Positions 50,226-56,138 of a stretch of 56,138 nucleotides of DNA are shown here, piece after piece (positions within the stretch are counted from its first letter, which is position 1; each line of letters opens with the position of its first letter). The notes below the pieces were generated by a model. That model was given only the letters and a program-made list of their open reading frames with translations. It searched no databases and was not told the DNA's origin. The position numbers were made by a program, and so were the translations under genes. This DNA comes from Gordonia sp. (in: high G+C Gram-positive bacteria) (GTDB lineage Bacteria > Actinomycetota > Actinomycetes > Mycobacteriales > Mycobacteriaceae), in the NCBI RefSeq assembly GCF_020438995.1, contig NZ_JAGQTN010000159.1, positions 1 through 56,138 on the forward strand. The letters run 5' to 3'.

Positions 50226-51016
50226 GCGCTGCCCGGGCATCGGGGCGCATCACCCGCGGCACCACCAACATCAACCGGTTGCGCCGCGTCGATCGTTGGA
50301 TGGCGCATGAGCCGGCTGTCGTTGCCGCGCTGACCGGTCATGCGCGTCCGCTGGTCATCGACCTCGGTTATGGGGCCCGTCCGGATACGGCCGTGGAGAT
50401 GGCCGGCCGGTTGCGTGTCGTCGCGCCCGATCTGGAGATGGTGGGGTTGGAGATCGACCGCGATCGGATCGTCGAACCCCGTGACGGGGTGCGGTTCGCG
50501 CTCGGCGGTTTCGAACTCGCCGGGCTGCGGCCAACGCTCGTGCGGGCGTTCAATGTGCTGCGGCAGTACGACGAGGGCGAGGTCGAGGCCGCGTGGGGGC
50601 AGATGCGGTCGGCGCTGGCACCGGGCGGGCTGATCGTCGAGGGTACGTGCGATGAGATCGGGCGGCGCTGCTGCTGGGTGCTGCTCGACGCCGACGGGCC
50701 GCGGTCGCTCACCTTCAGTTGGTCGCCCGCACATACCGGATATCCGTCGGAGCTGGCCGAACGGCTGCCCAAGGTGCTTATCCATCACAATGTGCCGGGC
50801 GAACCTGTCCACGAGTTGCTGGCCGCCGCCGATCGGTGTTGGGACATGGCCGCCGGCTTCGCCCCGTTCGGGCCGCGGGTCCGGTGGCGGCAGGCGCTGG
50901 CGTTGCTGCGGGAGTCGGGGGTTCCGGTGCGGGTGAGTCGGCGGCCGACTCGGGACAATGTGCTGACGGTTCCGTGGGGTGCGGTCAGGAGCCTCGGGTC
51001 ACCGGACCCTTCGTGA
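50222..51016 (+). CDS. Class I SAM-dependent methyltransferase-like protein
   Basis: About 264 residues. Motif I-like LVIDLGYGARPDTAVEMA and MVGLEIDRDRIVEP (motif II region) are present, as is a LAPGGLIVEGTCDEIG strand. The usual G-rich loop is partly altered (GYGARPD). The start GTG 50222 overlaps the DUF2505 gene by four bases, so the three are likely cotranscribed. Substrate unknown. Confidence 0.75.
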   Translation: MSAARASGRITRGTTNINRLRRVDRWMAHEPAVVAALTGHARPLVIDLGYGARPDTAVEMAGRLRVVAPDLEMVGLEIDRDRIVEPRDGVRFALGGFELAGLRPTLVRAFNVLRQYDEGEVEAAWGQMRSALAPGGLIVEGTCDEIGRRCCWVLLDADGPRSLTFSWSPAHTGYPSELAERLPKVLIHHNVPGEPVHELLAAADRCWDMAAGFAPFGPRVRWRQALALLRESGVPVRVSRRPTRDNVLTVPWGAVRSLGSPDPS

Positions 51017-51019
51017 CCC

Positions 51020-51098
51020 TCGCTCCTTCGTCGCTTCGGCCTCAGGGATCAAGGAGATTTGGTCGCTCGTTCGTCGTATCGGCTGCAGGGATCAAGAG
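51020..51098 (+). repeat. Two tandem copies of a 43-bp-period element
   Basis: TCGCTCCTTCGTCGCTTCGG...CAGGGATCAAG at 51020-51053 recurs with changes 43 bases later at 51063-51098. The CTCAGGGATCA core is typical of short intergenic repeats in actinobacteria. It lies between the methyltransferase and carbon-nitrogen hydrolase genes. Confidence 0.7.
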
Positions 51099-51163
51099 GG
51101 TGGCTCCGTTTCCTTTGATGCGGGCGAACTCGCTACGTGGCCGGGCGGCATATCCTGGTGGTC

Positions 51164-51976
51164 ATGCGAGTTGCGATGGCGCAGATCAGCTCCGGTACCG
51201 ATCCCGCGGAGAATCTGGAACTGGTGGCGGCGGCCACCGAACGGGCGGCGGCCGGAGGGGCCGAACTTGTGGTGTTCCCGGAGGCGACGATGTGCCGGTT
51301 CGGGGTGTCGCTCGGCCCGATCGCGCAGCCGCTCGACGGGCCGTGGGCCGACGGGGTGGCCGAGATCGCGGCGCGGAACGGGGTCGGGGTGGTGGCCGGG
51401 ATGTTCACGCCCGACGGTGATCGTGTGAAGAACACCCTGCTGGCCGTGACACCCGACGGGGAACGGGCGGGCTACGACAAGATTCACCTGTACGACGCGT
51501 TCGGGTTCGCCGAATCACGGACCGTCGCGCCCGGCGCCGAACCGGTGATCATCACCGTCGCCGGTTGCCGCGTCGGCCTGGCCACCTGCTACGACATCCG
51601 GTTTCCGCGGCTGTTCACCACCCTTGCCCGCGCCGGCGCTGATCTGATCGTCGTGCCGGCGTCGTGGGGGGCCGGGCCGGGCAAAGTGCATCAGTGGCAG
51701 ACCATGGCCACCGCGCGGGCGCTCGACTCGACCGCGTTCGTCGCGGCCGTCGGGCAGGCCGAACCGGCCGATCCGCAGGTCGCGGCGTCCGGGGCGCCCA
51801 CCGGAATCGGACACAGCCGCATCACAGATCCCTTCGGTAGCGTGGTCGCCGAATACGGCAGCGCTCCCGAGGTCGGCGTCCACGACATCGACCTCGCCGC
51901 TGTCGGCAAGGCCCGCACCGCGCTGGCCGTCCTGGACAACGAGCAGCACATCACGGAACCTCGTCTGGCGTTCTGA
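51164..51976 (+). CDS. Carbon-nitrogen hydrolase (nitrilase superfamily)
   Basis: A 270-residue enzyme. The Glu-Lys-Cys catalytic triad is visible in VVFPEATMC, YDKIHLYDAFG and LATCYDIRFPRLF. These enzymes cut amides such as deaminated glutathione or omega-amides; the neighbourhood suits the Rv0480c orthologue of M. tuberculosis. ATG 51164 is chosen because the protein starts at the first beta strand (MRVAMAQISS); upstream in-frame starts are in repeat-flanked DNA. Confidence 0.94.
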   Translation: MRVAMAQISSGTDPAENLELVAAATERAAAGGAELVVFPEATMCRFGVSLGPIAQPLDGPWADGVAEIAARNGVGVVAGMFTPDGDRVKNTLLAVTPDGERAGYDKIHLYDAFGFAESRTVAPGAEPVIITVAGCRVGLATCYDIRFPRLFTTLARAGADLIVVPASWGAGPGKVHQWQTMATARALDSTAFVAAVGQAEPADPQVAASGAPTGIGHSRITDPFGSVVAEYGSAPEVGVHDIDLAAVGKARTALAVLDNEQHITEPRLAF

Positions 51977-52093
51977 CGTTGTCCGTAGGTACCCGGGCCT
52001 GACGTGCCTGATGACGACGAGAACTGGGCGGGGAGCGAGGACGCGGCAGGCACCCGTCCCGAACCCTGCCACCGGAGAATCTAGGACCGACGT

Positions 52094-53407
52094 ATGAGTG
52101 ATGAACACCGGCCCGACGCGACGGTCGGCGACCCTGATCAGTGGACCGCCGCGGGTGAGGACACCCTCGACGGTTCTGCAGCCGTCGACGGACCGGGATC
52201 GTCGCCCACTCAGGAGAACGCGACCCAGCCCGTCGACCCCGATCGCACCGTGCACGGTACCGGGCCGGCGGATCCGGATCAGACCCTGCGCGGCGTCGAA
52301 CAAGTGAACCTGGACGTGCCGCCGTACGAGACCGGACCGGTCGATTTCGGGAAGACCGCGCGCGGTTCGGATGTGAGCGAATCACCGGATTCGCGGTTCG
52401 CGGCCACGGCGTCGCGGCCGACGATCCCCGGGTCCGCGCCGGTGCGGACCGACGACACGGGCACCATGAAGATCGAACCGCAGTCCGCGTTCAGCGGAAC
52501 TCAGGCATACTCCCAGGTCGAAGGCGCCGGCCGGGTGCCGACCACGCCGTTCGACCACGGTGAGGACACCGCGCATCTCGGCGGGCAGACCCCGCCGCCG
52601 GCCGGACACGGTGGTGGTGTGGTCGCCAGTTCGCCGTCGCGGCGCAACCGCGGCAAGATCCTCGCCTGGACGTCGGCGACGTTGGCGCTGGTGTTGGTGA
52701 TCGGGCTCGTCGGCAGCGAACTGTTCTTCCGCAATCGCGCACAGAGCTGCATGGAGAAGGCGTTCAGTGACCTGACGGGCTCACCGACGAACGTCGCCCT
52801 GTCCAAGAAACCGGTCCTGCTACAGGCGATGAGCAACGAGTTCCCGTATGTGCAGGTCGACACCAAGAACGAATCCGGCACCGGCATGACATTGCACGCC
52901 CGGGCCGAGGGTATCCAGCGCTCCGGTGACGACACGACGATCCGCAGTCTCGACGGCACCGGATCGGTCCCCTTCGACCGGGTGACCGAACTCGGCGAAC
53001 AAGCTCAGGACCAGAATCAGTCGGGCGGCGGGGGTCTGCTCAGTGCCGGCGAGATCACCAAGGTGTCGGGCAACGCCGCCGACGGCACCGTGTCCATCGA
53101 GGCCAGCGTGAAGGCACTGTTCCTGTCGATCCCGGTGTCGACGACGATCAAACCGGTCGTCGAGGACGGCAAACCGCATTTCGAGGTGCAAAAGGCCAAC
53201 GCCTTCATCTTCGGTGTGCCGTCCGACTTCGCCCAGCAGATCGTCGACGAGGTCACCACCACCATGTTCGGGACCTTCTTCGACGAGGTGAGCATCGACA
53301 ACCTCAAGGTCACCGATACCGGCGTCGACTTCACCGTGTCGGGCAGCGACGTCAAACTCATCGCCGACAACAACACCGTCGCCGGCAACACCGTGAAGTG
53401 CGGCTGA
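52094..53407 (+). CDS. DUF2993 membrane-anchored protein
   Basis: About 437 residues. A long acidic, Asp/Pro-rich disordered N-terminus (to about 185) lies on the cytosolic side, followed by a single membrane helix (ILAWTSATLALVLVIGLVGS), and then an extracytoplasmic DUF2993 domain (to the C-terminus, with VDTKNESGTGMTLHARAEGI and VKALFLSIPVSTTIKPVVED). It matches Rv0479c in the M. tuberculosis order. DUF2993 resembles lipid-binding TULIP-like domains; that is inferred. GTG or ATG is not in question: ATG 52094. Confidence 0.9.
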   Translation: MSDEHRPDATVGDPDQWTAAGEDTLDGSAAVDGPGSSPTQENATQPVDPDRTVHGTGPADPDQTLRGVEQVNLDVPPYETGPVDFGKTARGSDVSESPDSRFAATASRPTIPGSAPVRTDDTGTMKIEPQSAFSGTQAYSQVEGAGRVPTTPFDHGEDTAHLGGQTPPPAGHGGGVVASSPSRRNRGKILAWTSATLALVLVIGLVGSELFFRNRAQSCMEKAFSDLTGSPTNVALSKKPVLLQAMSNEFPYVQVDTKNESGTGMTLHARAEGIQRSGDDTTIRSLDGTGSVPFDRVTELGEQAQDQNQSGGGGLLSAGEITKVSGNAADGTVSIEASVKALFLSIPVSTTIKPVVEDGKPHFEVQKANAFIFGVPSDFAQQIVDEVTTTMFGTFFDEVSIDNLKVTDTGVDFTVSGSDVKLIADNNTVAGNTVKCG

Positions 53408-53410
53408 TTC

Positions 53411-54328
53411 TCAGCTGAAGACGACGGTCTTGCGGCCGTGGACCAGAACGCGGTCCTCGAGGTGCCAGCGCAGGCCGCGGGCCAGGACCAGGGTTTCGAT
53501 GTCGCGGCCCTGACGGACCATGTCGGCGACCGAATCACTGTGGTCGATGCGAATGACGTCCTGCTCGATGATCGGTCCGGCGTCGAGGTCGGCGGTCACG
53601 TAGTGGCAGGTGGCGCCGATCAGTTTGACGCCCCGCGCGAACGCCTGATGGTAGGGGCGGGCGCCGACGAAGCTGGGCAGGAAGCTGTGGTGGATGTTGA
53701 GCGCCCGGCCCGCCCACGCCTCACACAGGATGGGCGGCAGGATCTGCATGAACCGGGCCAGGACCACCGCGTCCGGGTGGTAACTGTCGACGATGCTCGC
53801 GACCTGCGCGAACGACTGTGCCTTGCGCTCGGCGGTGAACGGTACGTGGTGGAACGGGATGCCGAACCGTTCGGTCAGTTCGGCCAGGTCGGCATGATTG
53901 CCGACGACTGCGCTGATCGTGGCGGGCAGTTCACCCCGGTGGGCGCGCCCGAGCAGGTCGATCAGGCAGTGCGATTCCTTGCTCACCAGCAGCACCACCG
54001 ACTTGGCCGCGGCGGGGTCGGTGAGCTTCCATTCCGCGTTGAGCGGGTCGCCGACCTCGGTCTGGAATCTGGCCGCGATCTCGTCACGGGTCAGCGTCAC
54101 GGCGTCGGCGCGGATCGCCTGCCGGGTGAAGAACCATCCCGAATCGGGGTCCGAATGGTAGCCGGCCTCGGTGATCCAGCCGCCGATGTCGGCCAGGAAT
54201 CCGGAGATCCGGGCGACGATGCCCGTCGTGTCGGGGCAGCCGAGGGTCAGGACGTAGCGGTCTGTACCCGAAGATGAAGGGCCGGAAAACGAGGGGCTTG
54301 AGGACGAAGGCCCGGTCGGTGAAGTCAC
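53411..54328 (-). CDS. purU: Formyltetrahydrofolate deformylase
   Basis: A 305-residue enzyme that hydrolyses 10-formyl-THF to THF and formate, balancing one-carbon and purine pools. An N-terminal ACT-like domain ([20 protein letters not shown]) is followed by a formyltransferase domain with [20 protein letters not shown] and the catalytic Asp in [15 protein letters not shown] 54328 gives a short Ser/Pro-rich leader; the longer frame to 54439 crosses into the deoC region. It is convergent with the DUF2993 gene and divergent from deoC by 27 bases. Confidence 0.94.
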   Translation of the reverse strand: MTSPTGPSSSSPSFSGPSSSGTDRYVLTLGCPDTTGIVARISGFLADIGGWITEAGYHSDPDSGWFFTRQAIRADAVTLTRDEIAARFQTEVGDPLNAEWKLTDPAAAKSVVLLVSKESHCLIDLLGRAHRGELPATISAVVGNHADLAELTERFGIPFHHVPFTAERKAQSFAQVASIVDSYHPDAVVLARFMQILPPILCEAWAGRALNIHHSFLPSFVGARPYHQAFARGVKLIGATCHYVTADLDAGPIIEQDVIRIDHSDSVADMVRQGRDIETLVLARGLRWHLEDRVLVHGRKTVVFS

Positions 54329-54355
54329 ATCGTCAAGTGTGCCAAGCTCGACTGT

Positions 54356-55066
54356 GTGACCAACAACGACCTCAGGGTGACCGACACCGATCTCATCACC
54401 CGCTATCCGCGCCGCGACGTCGCGGCCATCGTCGACCACACGCTGCTCAAACCGGAGGCCACCCGCGCGGACGCCGAGGCCGCGATCGCCGAGGCCGTCG
54501 ACCTCGGGGTGTTCTCGGTGTGTCTGTCACCGTCGATGCTGCCGATCGACACCGGGATCGTGTATACCTGCGCCGTCGCCGGATTCCCGTCGGGGAAGCA
54601 TCATTCGCTGGTCAAGGCGGCCGAGGCGCGGCTGGCCGTCGACACCGGCGCCGACGAGATCGACATGGTGATCGACGTCGGAGCCGCGGTCAACGGCGAC
54701 TACGACGAGGTGTTCGCCGACATCCTGACCGTGCGGGAGGCCATCGGGCGGGAGAAGGTCCTGAAGGTGATCATCGAATCGGCTGCGCTGCTGGAGCTTT
54801 CGGGTCCGGATGCGGTGACGCAGGTGTGCAAGCGGGCGGTGACCGCCGGCGCCGACTACGTCAAGACCTCCACCGGTTTTCATCCGCTCGGCGGGGCGAG
54901 CGTCGAGGCGGTCGAGTTGATGGCCGCGGCCGTCGGCGACGGCGCCGAGATCAAGGCATCCGGCGGCATCCGGACCGCCGAATTCGCCGCCGCACTCATC
55001 GATGCCGGAGCCACCCGTCTCGGATTGTCGGGCTCACGGGCGGTCCTGGACGGTTTCGCCGAGTAG
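54356..55066 (+). CDS. deoC: Deoxyribose-phosphate aldolase
   Basis: A 236-residue cytosolic aldolase converting 2-deoxyribose-5-phosphate to acetaldehyde and glyceraldehyde-3-phosphate, in nucleoside salvage. The Schiff-base lysine is in [25 protein letters not shown] and KVIIESAAL are further family signatures, and [20 protein letters not shown] is the second active-site region. GTG 54356. It is the counterpart of Rv0478 in M. tuberculosis. Confidence 0.95.
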   Translation: MTNNDLRVTDTDLITRYPRRDVAAIVDHTLLKPEATRADAEAAIAEAVDLGVFSVCLSPSMLPIDTGIVYTCAVAGFPSGKHHSLVKAAEARLAVDTGADEIDMVIDVGAAVNGDYDEVFADILTVREAIGREKVLKVIIESAALLELSGPDAVTQVCKRAVTAGADYVKTSTGFHPLGGASVEAVELMAAAVGDGAEIKASGGIRTAEFAAALIDAGATRLGLSGSRAVLDGFAE

Positions 55067-55204
55067 CGCGATCTGTCGGGTGTCGATCTCGGTGCCGGTC
55101 TTGCCGGGATCGGGGTGGTGCGAGTCGTGATTTCAGCCACTCAGGGCACAATTGCACCGTCGCACATAGCGTGACACGCATGGTTCGCCGGTAGATTTGA
55201 TGGG

Positions 55205-56138
55205 ATGAACTGGCAGTGTCACCCGGATCAACCGCACCTCAACCGACGCACAGTGCTGGTCGCGGCGGGCATCGGTGTGGCCGGGCTGGTCGCGGCGGCG
55301 TGCGGCACCGGATCCGACGACGACAAGAAGGACACCGGGCCCAAGAAGCCGAAGGTGTCGGTCGCCTACACCCCGGACCTAGCCTCGCCGGACGCCCCCA
55401 ACCCGACGGACGAGTTCTCGGTGAAGGCGAGTAAAGGTACGTTCAACCCGGACGTGAAGCTGCTGAACCCGCAGGGTGTGGCCGTCAAGGGCGAATTGTC
55501 CGACGACCGCACCACCTACACGATCACCGAACCGCTCGGCTACGGCGCCACCTACACTTGGCGCGGCACGGCCGTGGGTTCGGACAACCTGCCGGTGAAG
55601 GTGCGCGGCAGGTTCACCACGCTCACCCCCGACGCGCAGCCCAACGTGGTCATCAACGTCGCCGACGGCCAGGAAGTGGGCATCGCCGCTTCGCTCATCC
55701 TCAAGTTCGACAGCACCATCGACGACAAGGCCGCCGTCGAGAAGGTCCTCAAGGTCACCACCACACCCGAAACCGAGGGCAGTTGGGCGTGGCTTGGTGA
55801 GGACGACGGATCGCGCGTGCACTGGCGGCCCCGCGAATACTGGAAACCGGGCACCAAGATTCATCTCGACGCCAAGCTGTACGGGCTGAGGATGGGCGAG
55901 GGGGTCTACGGCGCCGCGGACATGACCAGCGACTTCGCCATCGGGCGGTCGCAGATTGTCAAGGCCGAGGCGTCCTCGCACCAGATCGTGGTGATCCGCG
56001 ACGGTTCGACACTGATGACGCTGCCGTGCAGCTACGGCGAAGGGGACCTCGACCGTAACGTCACCCGCAGCGGGATTCACGTCGTGTCCGAAATGCACGA
56101 AGATTTCTATATGACCAATCCGGCCGCCGGATACTTCA
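55205..56138 (+). CDS. L,D-transpeptidase lipoprotein (LprQ-like), truncated by window end
   Basis: An N-terminal 311 residues are visible. The start has a twin-arginine-like pair (HLNRRTVLVAAGIGVAGLVA) and a lipobox (LVAAAC), so it is probably a lipoprotein. A Ig-like extracytoplasmic domain pair (about 50-240, e.g. GATYTWRGTAVGSDNLPVKV) precedes the start of a YkuD catalytic domain (about residue 257 on, HQIVVIRDGSTLMTLPCSYG). The catalytic Cys/His motif would lie beyond the window. These enzymes form 3-3 crosslinks in peptidoglycan, as with lprQ (Rv0483) beside murB in M. tuberculosis. Confidence 0.9.
   Translation, partial: MNWQCHPDQPHLNRRTVLVAAGIGVAGLVAAACGTGSDDDKKDTGPKKPKVSVAYTPDLASPDAPNPTDEFSVKASKGTFNPDVKLLNPQGVAVKGELSDDRTTYTITEPLGYGATYTWRGTAVGSDNLPVKVRGRFTTLTPDAQPNVVINVADGQEVGIAASLILKFDSTIDDKAAVEKVLKVTTTPETEGSWAWLGEDDGSRVHWRPREYWKPGTKIHLDAKLYGLRMGEGVYGAADMTSDFAIGRSQIVKAEASSHQIVVIRDGSTLMTLPCSYGEGDLDRNVTRSGIHVVSEMHEDFYMTNPAAGYF

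Noticed and set aside
1-56138. CRISPR arrays, insertion sequences, rRNA or tRNA genes
   Set aside because: No regularly spaced repeats, transposase motif, cloverleaf or rRNA text was recognised. The repeats found are short and few.

Overview
The window is GC-rich DNA from a mycolic-acid actinobacterium (order Mycobacteriales), most likely Gordonia or a close relative. The genus is inferred from gene content (GTP-type pckG, hbhA-like genes, ramB/isocitrate lyase, DUF3558, DUF4189, DUF2505 and DUF2516 families, PPE-like and WXG-like proteins), from frequent GTG starts with GTGA overlaps, and from short dispersed actinobacterial repeats. No rRNA, tRNA, transposase or CRISPR array was seen.

Layout. 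1-9.7 kb: end of an unknown membrane protein, a DUF6802-like gene, pckG (gluconeogenesis) ending in a 17-bp tandem repeat, a MacB/LolD-type ABC ATPase with FtsX-like permease, an SRPBCC protein, a secreted glycine/alanine-rich protein, a polyphosphate kinase 2 and a membrane protein. 9.7-16.5 kb: a prolyl oligopeptidase, then an unusual chaperone locus. On the minus strand lie a lid-less Hsp70, a 502-residue partner with a possible J-like N-terminus and an FN3-like C-terminus, and a TerD protein. A small GrpE-like gene diverges from the Hsp70 gene. The remains of a PIN-type toxin-antitoxin pair follow. 16.5-24.2 kb: acetyltransferase, EamA transporter, an unrecognised 364-residue protein, lpd, an AlkA-type glycosylase, and a divergent ABC exporter/soxR pair with a near-ideal SoxR box. 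24.2-27.2 kb: an accessory-looking block with a DUF3558 lipoprotein, a WXG-like helical protein and a Thr/Pro-rich PPE-like protein, probably linked to type VII secretion. 27.2-31.1 kb: a tightly overlapping minus-strand operon (methyltransferase, cupin, Cys-containing HTH regulator, secreted Mtb12-like protein, ABC ATPase, ABC permease) behind a perfect 9-bp inverted repeat. 31.1-34.9 kb: carboxymuconolactone decarboxylase-like protein, two DUF4189 proteins, a MaoC hydratase and a secreted lipase.

34.9-56.1 kb resembles the Mycobacterium tuberculosis lpdC-lprQ neighbourhood in gene content (from memory, Rv0462-Rv0483): ramB, icl, fadB2, TetR, DUF445, HTH, hbhA, DUF2516, deoC, DUF2993, carbon-nitrogen hydrolase, DUF2505, murB and an L,D-transpeptidase. 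It also carries an extra hbhA paralogue, a second PPK2, a MerR regulator, an alpha/beta hydrolase, an SDR and purU.

Themes. Acetate/fatty-acid carbon metabolism (pckG, icl, fadB2, lpd) with visible RamB and CRP/GlxR operators; redox response (soxR and exporter); cell-surface and wall functions (hbhA pair, murB, L,D-transpeptidase, lipase); and a dedicated stress-chaperone module. The strongest candidates for something undescribed are the Hsp70/GrpE-like/TerD locus, the regulator-methyltransferase-ABC operon, and the matching 19-nt promoter elements upstream of the two hbhA-like genes.
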